From: Deltaproteobacteria bacterium
GTDB lineage: Bacteria; Bdellovibrionota; JACOXK01
Assembly (NCBI GenBank): GCA_016186995.1
Contig: JACPKQ010000009.1
Coordinates: 1-59,644 of the forward strand
Direction of reading: 5' to 3'
DNA: 59,644 bases
Each line of letters starts with the position of its first letter. Position 1 is the stretch's first letter. The position numbers and the translations under genes were made by a program. The notes below the pieces were generated by a model. That model had not been told where the DNA came from. It worked only from the letters and a program-made list of their open reading frames with translations, and did not search any database. Positions 1 through 9,952 of this stretch are shown here, in pieces.

Positions 1-343
1 AGTTCTTGAAAATGGTTACTTCACATAAAGTTATCTAGTATATTTTTCAGGCACAGCGATCATTTTTCCCTGCGAGAAAAATGTCGCACGCCTCTCGGCC
101 TCGCTCTTTTTTACTTCGTAAAAAATCCATGCCCGCTTTGGCCTCCGAGACGGCCTTCAAAACATACTAGATAACTTTATGTTTGTGTCTATGTAAAAAT
201 GGTCTGAAGGTTTTGAAGGGGAAAGATCTGACATATCCATGAGAGAGTAGGGACTGGGTGTTTTGGCGCACGTTCAGGAGCCAAAATACCCAGTCCCTAC
301 TCAGAACCAAGATTGTCCATGATGCCATTTTTAAGAACTTAAG
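1..343. repeat. Composite large palindromic element, family A copy 1
   Basis: The block is bounded by imperfect inverted ends (AGTTCTTGAAAATGG at 1-15, matching the complement of 325-339). It holds a perfect 18-bp inverted repeat at 24-41 and 164-181, and a second stem at 247-266 and 281-300 that pairs at 19 of 20 positions around a 14-nt loop. Parts recur elsewhere: 301-343 matches 11359-11398; 181-220 matches 5880-5917; the core at 61-94 matches 24485-24515 inverted; and 220-343 matches 57412-57520 inverted. It contains no plausible gene. Function is unknown; it could be a non-autonomous mobile element or a structured RNA. Confidence 0.75.
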
Positions 344-376
344 TTTTGGAATGGAATAAAGATATGAATGAGTTTC

Positions 377-406
377 TTGACAACTTATATTGAAAACCTT
401 TTAAAT
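377..406 (+). promoter_or_regulatory. Candidate sigma-70 promoter of dprA
   Basis: TTGACA at 377-382 is followed after 18 bp by TTAAAT at 401-406. Transcription would start only a few bases before the ATG at 419, so the leader is very short and the ribosome site AAAGAAG at 408-414 would lie at its very 5' end. The -35 box is a perfect match; the -10 box matches at 4 of 6 positions. Confidence 0.4.
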
Positions 407-418
407 TAAAGAAGATTA

Positions 419-1540
419 ATGAAAACATTACCTTCTGAAATTATTTGTGCTCTTGCACTCAATTCTTTATATCAAGTTTCACTGACACAAAAAAGATCGC
501 TCATCACTGAGCTTGGAAGTTTTCAAAATATTTTTTCTACATTTCCAGAAAAAATTTCTCAAATAGAAAGTATGACACCTACTGTCTTAAAAGCTATTAC
601 ACATTTTTCAGATTTTGAAAAAAGTGAAAGAGAGTTTCGAATGCTCAAACAACTTGATATTTCTATTATCCCTTTCACCCACAAAGACTATCCCCATAAT
701 TTAAGAAATTTAGTGGATGCTCCTCAAGTACTTTATGTAAAAGGAAATGCAGAACTTCTTCAAATGCTCTCTCTTGCCGTTGTAGGGTCTAGAAAAGCAA
801 GTTTTTACGGTCTTTCAGTCACTTCCCAACTTGTGCCTGAGCTTGTAAAGGCAAATATAGCCATTGTAAGCGGTGGAGCTCGAGGTATTGATACAGAAGC
901 TCACAAATCTGCTCTTAAGGCTCTTGGAAAAACAATTGTTGTTTTAGGATGTGGCCTTGATGTTTGCTACCCCACTGAAAACAAAAAACTTTTTGACCAA
1001 ATTGAAAAAGAAGGTTGTATTGTCTCTGAGTTTCCTCTTAAGACACCACCTTATAAAATAAATTTTCCGCAAAGAAATAGAATTATAAGTGGTCTTTCGC
1101 AAGGCACTCTTGTTGTTGAAGCTTCTTTAAAAAGTGGATCACTCATCACGGCAAAAATGGCTTTAGAACAAGGTAAAGAAGTTTTTGCTATTCCTGGATC
1201 TATTCTTTCATATCATTATTCTGGCACCAATAAACTTCTTCAAGATGGCGCTTGCTTAGTACAATCGATCCATGACATTCTTTGGGAACTTGGCATTGAC
1301 AACAAAGTTCAAAATTCCTATAGCCAAAAAAGATTTTCTTTTTTAAAAGAATTGACGGATGAAGAAAAGAAAATTTTAAGTACATTAAGTGAAGAGGGAC
1401 ATTCACTCAATGAAATTGAACAAATGACAGAACTTGATATTGAACTTATCCACGAAACTTTAACTCATATGCAATTAGAGGGCTATGTCAAAGAACTACC
1501 AGGTAAAAAATTTGTGAGAGCAGAGGAGGCAGGAGCTTGA
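419..1540 (+). CDS. dprA: DNA-processing protein DprA
   Basis: DprA binds incoming single-stranded DNA and loads RecA during natural transformation; many non-competent bacteria also keep it. The 373-aa length is usual. After an N-terminal helix-hairpin-helix-like part, the Rossmann-type core shows VVGSRKASFYG near residue 120, SGGARGIDTEAH near 150, FPQRNRIISGLS near 220 and AIPGS after a glycine-serine-rich loop. The last 70 residues fit the DprA winged-helix domain. The ATG start has AAAGAAG just upstream. It is first of a dprA-smg-topA group, an order common in proteobacteria, and its TGA overlaps the next start codon. Confidence 0.95.
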   Translation: MKTLPSEIICALALNSLYQVSLTQKRSLITELGSFQNIFSTFPEKISQIESMTPTVLKAITHFSDFEKSEREFRMLKQLDISIIPFTHKDYPHNLRNLVDAPQVLYVKGNAELLQMLSLAVVGSRKASFYGLSVTSQLVPELVKANIAIVSGGARGIDTEAHKSALKALGKTIVVLGCGLDVCYPTENKKLFDQIEKEGCIVSEFPLKTPPYKINFPQRNRIISGLSQGTLVVEASLKSGSLITAKMALEQGKEVFAIPGSILSYHYSGTNKLLQDGACLVQSIHDILWELGIDNKVQNSYSQKRFSFLKELTDEEKKILSTLSEEGHSLNEIEQMTELDIELIHETLTHMQLEGYVKELPGKKFVRAEEAGA

Positions 1541-1965
1541 ACGAAAAAACTTTAGACGTTGTTGGCGTTATTCTTGAAAGCTTAACATCCAAATCTGTTA
1601 AAGAAGATGATATGATTGATATCCTCTTAGGACAGGGATTCTCCCTTAAAGAAATAGAAAGTGCTTTTAAGTGGATGGCACAAACTATACTTTCTCCTCA
1701 AAACTACTCTAACTATGGAAAATCATTAAGAATACTAGCCGAACATGAGAAAGCTAAAATATCCCCGGAGGCTTGGGGAATGCTTTTAAAACTAAAGAAT
1801 TTAAATATCATCGACGACGAGCTTATTGAGGAGATCTTAGAGAGAGCCATGAATGAATCACTTGATGAGGTGAATGCTGAGGAAATGAAACAAATAGTCC
1901 AAATGAGTCTATTTAGAGCAAATGAAACACACTCCAACCCATCAATAACTCTCCTCTACCATTAA
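1537..1965 (+). CDS. smg: Smg-like protein (DUF494)
   Basis: 142-aa, helix-rich acidic protein. The opening (ILESL, DMIDILLGQGFSLKEIESAFKWM) is typical of the Smg/DUF494 family, which is often found directly after dprA. Molecular function is not established. The start is a TTG that overlaps the dprA stop (TTGA) and has a strong AGGAGG-type site 7-15 bases upstream, so translation is probably coupled to dprA. A start on TTG is unusual but the ribosome site leaves little alternative. Confidence 0.85.
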   Translation: MNEKTLDVVGVILESLTSKSVKEDDMIDILLGQGFSLKEIESAFKWMAQTILSPQNYSNYGKSLRILAEHEKAKISPEAWGMLLKLKNLNIIDDELIEEILERAMNESLDEVNAEEMKQIVQMSLFRANETHSNPSITLLYH

Positions 1966-1987
1966 TTTATAAAAAGGGAATATTTTT

Positions 1988-4201
1988 ATGTCATATCTTG
2001 TTATAGTTGAGTCTCCTGCAAAAGCTCGTACGCTCGAAAAATATTTAGGCAAAGGGTACAAGGTTAAAGCCTCAGTGGGCCATGTGAAAGATCTTCCTAA
2101 ATCAAAACTGGGTGTGGATATTAAAAATGATTTTGAACCAGAGTATAAAGTACTTAAAGATAAAAAGAAAATCCTTTCAGAAATTAAAAAAGCAGCAGAA
2201 AAAGCTGAAAAAGTATTTTTAGCTCCTGACCCTGATAGAGAAGGAGAAGCTATTGCCTGGCATATTTATGAAGAACTTAAAAAAACAAACAAACATATTT
2301 TTAGAGTTAGCTTTAACCAAATTACAAAACAAGCTGTCGTTAAAGCTTTTGAAGAGCCTAAAGATCTTGATAAAGATCGTTACAATGCACAACAAACACG
2401 TCGTATCTTAGATAGACTTGTAGGTTATCTCATCAGCCCAGTTCTATGGGATAAAGTAAGACGTGGCCTTTCAGCAGGACGTGTTCAATCTGTTGCTTTA
2501 AGACTCATTGTTGAACGTGAGAAAGAAATCAAAGAATTCAAACACGAAGAATATTGGAATATTACCGCTCTTTTCAAAAAAAATTCACAAGAATTTGAAG
2601 CTCGTCTTCTTAAAATTGAAGATAAAAAAGCAGAAATTAAAAACGAAAAGGAAGTAAAAAAAATCTTAAAAGACCTTGAGGGAAATACTTTTCTTATTAA
2701 TAAGATCGAAAACAAAGAAAGAAAGAAAAAACCTCTGCCACCCCATATTACAAGTACTCTACAACAAGATGGTTATAATCGATATAAATTTTCTGCTAAA
2801 AGGACAATGGCTCTAGCCCAAAAACTTTATGAAGGTATTGATCTTGGAGACTTTGGAACTCATGGACTTATCACCTATATGCGTACAGACTCAACTCGAG
2901 CTGCTCCTGAAGCCTTAAGTGCTGTAAGAAATCACGTACAAGATAAATACGGAAAAGATTTTTGCCCAACTGAACCCCATGTCTACAAAGCTAAAAAAGG
3001 GGCTCAAGAAGCTCATGAATGTATTCGTCCTACTACTTTTGAATTCGAACCCGAAAAAATTAAAAAATATTTAAGTGCCGAAGAGTTTAAATTATATGGG
3101 CTTATTTGGAATCGCTTTGTGGCATCTCAAATGAGTGAAGCCATTTTTGATCAAACCTCTATTGATATTATGAATAGTTCTCATTTATTCAGAGCTACGG
3201 GATCTATTCTTAAATTCGAAGGCTTTTTAAAAGTTTTTGGTGATAGAGAGGATACTGCAACATTACCTCTTCTTCAAGAAAAAGAAAAACTCGAAGCTCA
3301 AAAAATTAACCCAAGTCAACACTTTACCCAACCCCCACCCAAATTCAATGAGGGAAGCCTTGTTAAAGAACTTGAATCTAATGGCATTGGAAGACCTTCT
3401 ACTTATGCTGCTATTATTTCTAATATTCTTGCAAAAAAATATGTTGAAAAAGAAGAAGGACGTCTTTTCCCAACTGAATTAGGAATTCTTATTTCAGATC
3501 TTCTTGTTAAAAGCTTTCCTGATCTTTTCAACGTTGAGTTTACAGCACGAATGGAAGGTGTTCTTGATGAAATTGAAGAAGGTAAAGCCGATTGGCGAAA
3601 AACCCTTCATGAATTTTATGGCCCTTTTGAAGAAAAAGTTCAAAAAGCCAAAAAAGAAATGAAAAATGTCAAGGGTGAAGAAACACCCACAGATCATAAG
3701 TGCCCTAAATGCCAAGGAACAATGGTTATTAAATGGGGACGACACGGAAAATTCTTAGCCTGTTCAAATTACCCAGAATGTAAGTCCACCACTGACTTTC
3801 AAGAAGTTGGCGGAAAAATAAAACTAGTAAAAGAAGAAATGACAGATGAAAAATGTGAAAAGTGCGGAAATCCTATGCTTGTTAAACGCGGCCGCTTTGG
3901 AAAATTCTTAGCTTGTTCAAAGTATCCAGAATGTAAATCCACAAAATCCATAAGTATTGGCATTGCATGCCCCCTTGAGGGTTGCAATGGCAGTGTCATT
4001 CAAAGAAGATCTCGCAAAGGAAGGATGTTTTTTGGTTGTTCTAACTATCCAAAATGTACTTTTGTAAGTTGGAATAAACCTATTCCAGAAAAATGTCCAG
4101 ATTGTGGAGCTCCTTACCTACTAGAAAAAATAACAAAAAAAGAAGGCACTACTATCTATTGTCATGTTAAAGAATGCTCTTATAAAAGAGCGGCTGCCTA
4201 A
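1988..4201 (+). CDS. topA: DNA topoisomerase I (type IA)
   Basis: Relaxes negative supercoils by a transient 5'-phosphotyrosine link. The 737-aa protein begins with the TOPRIM domain (VIVESPAKA, then DPDREGEAIAWH with the metal-binding acidic residues). The active tyrosine is Y297 in LITYMRTDSTR. Four C-terminal zinc ribbons follow (CPKC...CSNYPEC, CEKC...CSKYPEC, CPLEGC...CSNYPKC, CPDC...CHVKEC); a C-terminal zinc-ribbon array is usual in proteobacterial TopA. It lies 22 bp after smg in the same transcription unit. Its TAA at 4199-4201 overlaps the pckA stop on the other strand, so the two genes converge with no terminator space between them. Confidence 0.97.
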   Translation: MSYLVIVESPAKARTLEKYLGKGYKVKASVGHVKDLPKSKLGVDIKNDFEPEYKVLKDKKKILSEIKKAAEKAEKVFLAPDPDREGEAIAWHIYEELKKTNKHIFRVSFNQITKQAVVKAFEEPKDLDKDRYNAQQTRRILDRLVGYLISPVLWDKVRRGLSAGRVQSVALRLIVEREKEIKEFKHEEYWNITALFKKNSQEFEARLLKIEDKKAEIKNEKEVKKILKDLEGNTFLINKIENKERKKKPLPPHITSTLQQDGYNRYKFSAKRTMALAQKLYEGIDLGDFGTHGLITYMRTDSTRAAPEALSAVRNHVQDKYGKDFCPTEPHVYKAKKGAQEAHECIRPTTFEFEPEKIKKYLSAEEFKLYGLIWNRFVASQMSEAIFDQTSIDIMNSSHLFRATGSILKFEGFLKVFGDREDTATLPLLQEKEKLEAQKINPSQHFTQPPPKFNEGSLVKELESNGIGRPSTYAAIISNILAKKYVEKEEGRLFPTELGILISDLLVKSFPDLFNVEFTARMEGVLDEIEEGKADWRKTLHEFYGPFEEKVQKAKKEMKNVKGEETPTDHKCPKCQGTMVIKWGRHGKFLACSNYPECKSTTDFQEVGGKIKLVKEEMTDEKCEKCGNPMLVKRGRFGKFLACSKYPECKSTKSISIGIACPLEGCNGSVIQRRSRKGRMFFGCSNYPKCTFVSWNKPIPEKCPDCGAPYLLEKITKKEGTTIYCHVKECSYKRAAA

Positions 4202-5691
4202 TGAATCGCATTGAGAATTTCAGATCTTAACTCTGGAAATTGAGCAAACCATTTTTCTCTGTCTTTTTTAAGACCTGAAACAGCTTGAACATATTCTTCT
4301 TCAGTAAAATACTTTTTCACACGCCACTCATCCATTGTTTTTCCTAAAACTTTAGCAGGTATCTCAAATCCAAAATCAGGATCCTTTTCCCACTCAATAT
4401 TTCCTAATAAAGTATTTCTAAAAAAGAATACCGTATCATCAAGTTTTACTTTTTTGTTTTTATTTGGACCGAGAAAGCCAGTATTCACCACATAAAATTC
4501 AAATCCTAACTTTTCAGCTAATTCATAAATGCGATTTCCTTCTTCTCCTTTAGGACCCATAATAAAAGGATTCGTTCCTACTTCTCTTACGGGTTCTCCT
4601 TTTGCTTTAGGATCTGCTGCTGAGGTTTTAATAGATTCCCCTAACATAAAATAAGCAGCCCCTAAAGTTAGCGTCAATTTTGCAATAGGAGGCATCAGTG
4701 GATTTCGAGTAATATAAAAAAGTCTATGCACATTATCACAATGAATATTGTCCGGAGATGTATGATCAATTTCGCTCACTGGAACAACAGCCCTTCCATT
4801 GGAAGTAAGCTTATCGCTAAAAAAATCAACCTTACCGTTTTTTTCGACCCACACATTTTCAAAAACAGTATGAGGATGAGAGGCTGCTTTATAAAGTAAA
4901 GGTTGCTCTTTTTGTGTAAGCCCATCTGTTTTGATATAAAACCCTCTCTCTTCTGTGCCATAACATTTACCCTCTCCACTTAAGAGAACAACATCATCTT
5001 GTTTAATAACTGTATCTTTACCAAAACCAAAATCATGACAAGTTAAAGAAGTTTTTCCAGTTCCACTTAACCCAAAAAGAAGAAGTCCTTCTGTATATTT
5101 CTCTCCATTCTTAGAGTAAGTTACTTCTTTTGCACCTGCATGAAGGCCTAAGCCGCCCTTTTGTTTCATACGATACATGGCTTGTCGTAGAAAAGATTTT
5201 TTAATCTCTCCCCAATAATCGCTCCCTAAAAGAAAAGTAATTCCCTTGTCTGCAAAAACAAGCATGCGCCTTTCAGCTGTATTCCATTCAGGGATATCAA
5301 GGGTTATAAAATCAGGAGTATGATCTGGCTCCCGGTAAGCTACAAGACTTCTCGAAAGCTCGTAAGCAAGACGGGCGTATTCTTTTGTAACATAAAGACG
5401 AACATGAAAAGCATACTCCCCTTGCCCCACTTGTCGATCCAACTGAATCAACTCATATCGATTTACATTCTGGCTTAAATCTTCAATGTACTTTAAATCT
5501 TCAGGTAAAATCTCTTTATCAACAGAGCTCCGTGTAAACTGGGCACTTCGAGACCTTATTTTTGTTACATAACTAGCCGAACCAAATTCTGTTGTTTGCT
5601 CGTCATGCTTAGCTAATTTTCTCAATTCATCATCAGAAGGATTTTTAATAACTTTGCCCACATTCCAACTTCTTACATCATAAACGCTCAT
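4198..5691 (-). CDS. pckA: Phosphoenolpyruvate carboxykinase (ATP type)
   Basis: Converts oxaloacetate and ATP to PEP and CO2 in gluconeogenesis. The P-loop GLSGTGKTSLTCHDFGFG and a following DDVVLLSGEG (kinase-2 like) are clear, as is the later segment PVREVGTNPFI. Length is about 497 aa, slightly short for the family. The open frame extends 7 codons further to 5712, but the ATG at 5691 is preferred because AAGGAG lies 9 bases upstream of it while the longer start has no ribosome site. The sequence is divergent from the E. coli enzyme, so family assignment is firmer than kinetic detail. It stands alone and converges on topA. Confidence 0.85.
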   Translation of the reverse strand: MSVYDVRSWNVGKVIKNPSDDELRKLAKHDEQTTEFGSASYVTKIRSRSAQFTRSSVDKEILPEDLKYIEDLSQNVNRYELIQLDRQVGQGEYAFHVRLYVTKEYARLAYELSRSLVAYREPDHTPDFITLDIPEWNTAERRMLVFADKGITFLLGSDYWGEIKKSFLRQAMYRMKQKGGLGLHAGAKEVTYSKNGEKYTEGLLLFGLSGTGKTSLTCHDFGFGKDTVIKQDDVVLLSGEGKCYGTEERGFYIKTDGLTQKEQPLLYKAASHPHTVFENVWVEKNGKVDFFSDKLTSNGRAVVPVSEIDHTSPDNIHCDNVHRLFYITRNPLMPPIAKLTLTLGAAYFMLGESIKTSAADPKAKGEPVREVGTNPFIMGPKGEEGNRIYELAEKLGFEFYVVNTGFLGPNKNKKVKLDDTVFFFRNTLLGNIEWEKDPDFGFEIPAKVLGKTMDEWRVKKYFTEEEYVQAVSGLKKDREKWFAQFPELRSEILNAIH

Positions 5692-5825
5692 TTTTTGATT
5701 CTCCTTATTCATTTATTCACTCGTTAGATGGTTGTGCCTTTTTCATATCAAAAATATGAGAATTTACCACCCCCTCTTTATTCTTGATTGTATTCAAAAA
5801 GCTGGGTCATCAGTTTACAAATTAT

Positions 5826-5975
5826 ATCTTTCGCTGCGCTCAAGATGACAAGGGGGCTGCTCAAGATGACAAAAAATTCGTGTTTATGTGAAGATGGGCT
5901 GGAGGTTTTGAAGGGGAGGATCCACACCGGGCGGAGGGTGCCCCTGAGAGACCTCCAGCCCATCAAGAACTTAAG
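5826..5975. repeat. Repeat cluster with family A copy 2
   Basis: This fills most of the 318-bp gap between pckA and the receiver gene. Degenerate B-type units with the repeated motif CAAGATGACA lie at 5826-5870. They are followed at 5880-5975 by an A element: a perfect 14-bp stem, GATGGGCTGGAGGT at 5893-5906 with its complement at 5951-5964, around a GC-rich centre, ending in AAGAACTTAAG as copy 1 does at 333-343. Short open frames here are repeat-derived and are not called. Confidence 0.7.
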
Positions 5976-6030
5976 ATGATCCCCTCCTCGACCTATAAAG
6001 TTTTATAAAAAACAACCGACAAGTTATTAT

Positions 6031-6414
6031 ATGAATAAGAACACTATTCTTGTCATTGATGACGAAAAAGACTTTTTAGAGATTATACGGACAAACCTTG
6101 AAAATCATGGGTTTAAAGTCATAGCCACTCAAAACCCTGTGGAAGGGCTTAAAATAGCTGAAAAAAAGAAGCCTGATCTCATTATCCTTGATGTTATTAT
6201 TCCTGAAATTAATGGCTTTCAATGTTGTAAAGAAATACGTCAAAATCCTCAACTTAAAAATACTCCTATTATTATGCTTTCTTGTAAAAATCAAGACGAG
6301 GACATTCAATGGGGTCTTAATAGCGGGGCTAATGAATATTTAATAAAGCCTTTTAATGCAGAAGACCTTATTGATATTATTCACAGCTATCTTAAAGCCA
6401 AAGCCGCCGCCTGA
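6031..6414 (+). CDS. Stand-alone response regulator receiver protein
   Basis: A single CheY-like receiver domain of 127 aa with no output domain. The acidic pair D10-D11, the phospho-acceptor D54 in LIILDVIIP, S84 and K106 in YLIKPF are all in place, so phosphorylation should be possible. The protein ends in a short KAKAAA tail. No histidine kinase lies next to it; the nearest is at 17346-18842. Targets cannot be read from sequence: such proteins act as phospho-relays, motility switches or protein-protein regulators. There is little ribosome site before the ATG. Confidence 0.9.
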   Translation: MNKNTILVIDDEKDFLEIIRTNLENHGFKVIATQNPVEGLKIAEKKKPDLIILDVIIPEINGFQCCKEIRQNPQLKNTPIIMLSCKNQDEDIQWGLNSGANEYLIKPFNAEDLIDIIHSYLKAKAAA

Positions 6415-6474
6415 ACATAACCATCACTTTGAACGTTGAAAAAGTAACCTTAATGGTATAGGCTATGCCCCGCT

Positions 6475-8064
6475 TTGAAGATAAAGACATTAACCATATT
6501 CTTTCCTCTGATATTAGGGCTTTTTTTAGGCTGTGGCTTTGCCCAAGAAGAAGGCTTGATTGACCAAATACAAGATCCTCATCATAGAGAGCTTTTTCAA
6601 AATTATCTCAACAAAAATATAAAATTTACTGTTACAAACCCCCCTGAAAAAAATCTGTTTGAAATGGAATCAGAGCTCATTATCCCTGTTCCCCTTGATT
6701 TTATTCAAAAAGAGGTTGTACACTATGATCTTTTCTTCATGAATCACATTAAAGCCTTTCTACCAACTCCAGTACTTTCAACAGATTATAATGAAGATAA
6801 CCATATCCTCACAGTTACCGTTAAGATGCCTGATATGGATCTTTCTTTAAGGGTAAAATATAATATTAGTTTTGAGAATCAAACTTATAAATTTAAACTT
6901 ATCACAGAAGGCGCTACGGGAACAGCTTTCAGAGATTCCTTAATATCAATCCATGTTGAGTCCTTACCTGAAGATTCACAATACACAATAGCCCGTTTCC
7001 ATAGCATTACACATTATGAAGTTGACGATAACAACTCTGAGGAAATTTATGACACCAAAAAAAGCCTTCAGGTTTTTGAGTTAGAAAAAAAACTGAATGC
7101 TGAAATGATCACTCTTTGTCTTGAGATTGCACAAAAACTTTCTCAAAAATACAAAGCAACAGAATCCAATTCTCTTTTTGAGCTTCTCCTTTATCTTGGC
7201 AATGAATGTGATCATTACAGCACGTGGCAAACAAGATCAGATGAAGAGATAAAGAATAAAAGGGATACACTCATGACTCGTCTTTTTGAGGCAAGAAACG
7301 AAATTATTGCTCTTGGAAACACACCCCACATTGTTAAAAGATTTAACGAACTTATTATAAGGATCAAAGACTATAAAGCCTACAGCAGTGAAGGAATGGG
7401 CTCTAGCCTTATTGAAAGATGGGGGTATGGGGTTGTTGATCCAGGGCTTCTGTCAGGTGAGTATTTTGAACTTTTAGATCACCCAAAAATAGGAAACAAA
7501 AAAATCTATGAAATAATGATTGATGACAATTCAGCACTTTTTGAACTTGCAAGAGCTGATAAGTTAGATCCTTGGAGCGTAGCTTACGCAAAAAGGATCA
7601 CTCAAGATTATCAAACTTCTATTTTCAAAAAGCTGATTGCTCAAAATTTTAGAAATCTTAATTTTTATGCAGAAGCAAGTACTATTTCAAACGAACATGC
7701 AGCAAAAGTTTTTGAGTTTATTCTAGATTATCCTCGTAGCCAAAACTGCGAACCCTCTTACGATTCTCTTCAATATGTGCTTAGAATTACAAATGAATAT
7801 CAAAAAGAAGCATTTCTTTTTGCTTCTGAAGGACCTCATTATACCTATAGAACCGTGTACGATGTTCGAATAAGGGAAGCTCTCTACATTCATAACTCTT
7901 TTTCACTTCGAGCTTTTAAAGCGATTTTTATCCAAAACAACAGTATTACAATGACTTATGCAACACGAGTTATAACAGAAGAACAAGCTCTTCAGTTTGA
8001 AAAACTCGTCGAAAAAAATATAGGGGATCCTGAAGCCTACAGAAAAATTGTTGAAGATAATTAG
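6475..8064 (+). CDS. Exported or lipoprotein-like protein of unknown function
   Basis: I do not recognise this 529-aa protein. It opens with a basic residue pair and a hydrophobic stretch ([13 protein letters not shown]), which could be a lipoprotein signal, although phenylalanine three residues before the cysteine is a weak lipobox. The start is TTG; no in-frame ATG lies close by, so the N-terminus is uncertain. Residues about 55-200 have a beta-rich pattern that might be an SRPBCC-like fold (guess), and the rest is helix-rich. Codon use resembles its neighbours. It ends 4 bp inside the convergent hslU gene. Confidence 0.6.
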   Translation: MKIKTLTIFFPLILGLFLGCGFAQEEGLIDQIQDPHHRELFQNYLNKNIKFTVTNPPEKNLFEMESELIIPVPLDFIQKEVVHYDLFFMNHIKAFLPTPVLSTDYNEDNHILTVTVKMPDMDLSLRVKYNISFENQTYKFKLITEGATGTAFRDSLISIHVESLPEDSQYTIARFHSITHYEVDDNNSEEIYDTKKSLQVFELEKKLNAEMITLCLEIAQKLSQKYKATESNSLFELLLYLGNECDHYSTWQTRSDEEIKNKRDTLMTRLFEARNEIIALGNTPHIVKRFNELIIRIKDYKAYSSEGMGSSLIERWGYGVVDPGLLSGEYFELLDHPKIGNKKIYEIMIDDNSALFELARADKLDPWSVAYAKRITQDYQTSIFKKLIAQNFRNLNFYAEASTISNEHAAKVFEFILDYPRSQNCEPSYDSLQYVLRITNEYQKEAFLFASEGPHYTYRTVYDVRIREALYIHNSFSLRAFKAIFIQNNSITMTYATRVITEEQALQFEKLVEKNIGDPEAYRKIVEDN

Positions 8065-9413
8065 AGAATATAGCGACTGAGATCGTGATCTTTGGCAATC
8101 TTTTCAAGGTGTTGTGTAACATAAGCCTTATCAATAATAATTTCTGTTTTTTGTAAATCTGGCGCGTTAAAAGAAATCTCATCCAAAAGTTTTTCCATAA
8201 TAGTGTGAAGGCGCCTGGCTCCTATATTTTCCGTTCCTTCATTCACCCGTGTAGCTACTTCAGAAATAGATTCAATACCATCTTGAGTAAATTTAAGAAC
8301 AATCTCTTCTGTCTCAAGTAAGGCTTTGTACTGGCGAGTCAGAGAGTTTGCTGGCTCGGTTAAAATTTTAATAAAATCTTCTCGAGTCAAGGATTGAAGT
8401 TCAACCCTTATAGGAAAACGCCCTTGTAACTCTGGAATAAGGTCCGAAGGTTTTGCAACGTGAAAAGCGCCTGCTGCAATAAATAAAACATGATCTGTCT
8501 TAACCACGCCATATTTAGTATTCACGTTTGAACCTTCGACAATAGGTAAAATATCCCTTTGAACTCCCTGTCTTGAAACATCTGGCCCATGTGAGTTTCC
8601 CTGGGTTGCTATTTTATCGATCTCATCAAGAAAAACGATACCAGAGTTTTCAACCCGATAAAGAGCTTTTTCAATAACCTTATCCATATCAATCAAACGA
8701 TTTTCTTCTCTTTGCTGTAAAATTTTAAGAGCTTCTTGAACTTTTACTTTTCTTCTTTTTTTTCGACGAGGCATCATGTTTGAAAACATTTCTTTGATAT
8801 TGTCGATGCTATCCATCCCTCCAGCTGAAAAAACCTCAAAGACAGGCATTGCCCTTTTATCTTGAACTTCTAATTCTACAAGACGATCATTAAGAGCACC
8901 CTCTCTCAACATTTTTCTAAACTTTTCTCTTGTTGAAAAAGCACGATCTTCTTCAGTCTCAAAGTTTTGAACCATTTCTTTTTGTTGTGAGTGTGAAAGA
9001 GGAGGAAGAAGAAGATCTAAAATACGCTCTTCAGCCTGTTCCCCTGCCTTGAACACAACTTTACTTTTTTCTTCTTCTTTAACCATGTTGACCGAAATAT
9101 CTGTTAAATCTCGAATCATAGATTCGACATCTTTTCCAACATAACCCACCTCTGTATATTTTGTAGCCTCTACTTTTATAAAAGGGGCTTCAGCTAACTT
9201 TGCAAGGCGTCTTGCAATTTCTGTTTTACCCACACCTGTAGGACCTATCATAATAATATTTTTAGGTGCAATTTCATCTCGAAGTTCTGGATCAACTTTA
9301 TAACGGCGCCAACGATTACGAAGTGCAATAGCAACAGCACGTTTGGCTTCAGCTTGACCAATAATATATTTATCAAGTTCAGAAACAATTTCTCGAGGTG
9401 TAAAGTTTTTCAT
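8061..9413 (-). CDS. hslU: HslU (ClpY), ATPase subunit of the HslUV protease
   Basis: AAA+ unfoldase that feeds proteins to the HslV chamber. It shows Walker A GPTGVGKT at residues 57-64, Walker [13 protein letters not shown], the sensor region near [11 protein letters not shown], and the C-terminal tail LSRYIL that docks into HslV (E. coli ends LSRFIL). Length 450 aa is normal, including the intermediate I domain between the Walker motifs. The ATG overlaps the hslV stop by 4 bp, so the two subunits are translationally coupled. Last gene of the RHH-xerC-hslV-hslU operon. Confidence 0.97.
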   Translation of the reverse strand: MKNFTPREIVSELDKYIIGQAEAKRAVAIALRNRWRRYKVDPELRDEIAPKNIIMIGPTGVGKTEIARRLAKLAEAPFIKVEATKYTEVGYVGKDVESMIRDLTDISVNMVKEEEKSKVVFKAGEQAEERILDLLLPPLSHSQQKEMVQNFETEEDRAFSTREKFRKMLREGALNDRLVELEVQDKRAMPVFEVFSAGGMDSIDNIKEMFSNMMPRRKKRRKVKVQEALKILQQREENRLIDMDKVIEKALYRVENSGIVFLDEIDKIATQGNSHGPDVSRQGVQRDILPIVEGSNVNTKYGVVKTDHVLFIAAGAFHVAKPSDLIPELQGRFPIRVELQSLTREDFIKILTEPANSLTRQYKALLETEEIVLKFTQDGIESISEVATRVNEGTENIGARRLHTIMEKLLDEISFNAPDLQKTEIIIDKAYVTQHLEKIAKDHDLSRYIL

Positions 9414-9940
9414 AATTCTTCAACTGTTATATGATCATTCGTATAAATACAAATGCGAGAAGCTATCAAAAGAGACTTTTCACATATTTCTTTAGCACTT
9501 AAATTGGAGGCATGTTTCTTAAGAGCAAGCCCTGCTGCTTGGGCATAGCCACCTCCAGAACCAATAGCAATAATTTCTTCATCAGGCTCTATGACGTCAC
9601 CTGAACCTGAAAGCATGAGAACTTCATTGTGATCTGCTACAATCATGAGAGCCTCAAGCCTTCTTAAAATCCTATCTGTACGCCAATCCTTAGAAAGAGC
9701 TACAGCAGCCCGCTTTAAATTGCCATGAAACTCTTCAAGTTTTGTCTCAAACTTTTCAAAAAGGGTCAAAGCATCTGCCGTACTTCCTGCAAAACCAGCC
9801 AAGATTTTATCATTGTAAAGTCGACGCACTTTTTTAGCACCGTGCTTCATGACAGCATGACCAAAACTGACCTGGCCATCGCCTCCTAAAGCAACATGCC
9901 CATTGTGTTTTATACCTATAATTGTTGTACCTTTAAACAT
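9410..9940 (-). CDS. hslV: HslV (ClpQ), threonine peptidase subunit
   Basis: Proteasome-like peptidase that forms the chamber closed by HslU. The catalytic threonine would be T5, exposed after removal of MFKG, in the family context [10 protein letters not shown]; the active-site lysine lies in [13 protein letters not shown] and AGSTADA are conserved. At 176 aa it is standard size. The xerC-hslV-hslU order is the same as codV-clpQ-clpY in Bacillus, which supports the reading of the broken upstream gene as xerC. Confidence 0.97.
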   Translation of the reverse strand: MFKGTTIIGIKHNGHVALGGDGQVSFGHAVMKHGAKKVRRLYNDKILAGFAGSTADALTLFEKFETKLEEFHGNLKRAAVALSKDWRTDRILRRLEALMIVADHNEVLMLSGSGDVIEPDEEIIAIGSGGGYAQAAGLALKKHASNLSAKEICEKSLLIASRICIYTNDHITVEEL

Positions 9941-9952
9941 ACTTGAAACTTT

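Noticed and set aside
5778-5979. Two opposing 62-aa frames
   Set aside because: Both are made of B-type and A-type repeat sequence and have no ribosome site.
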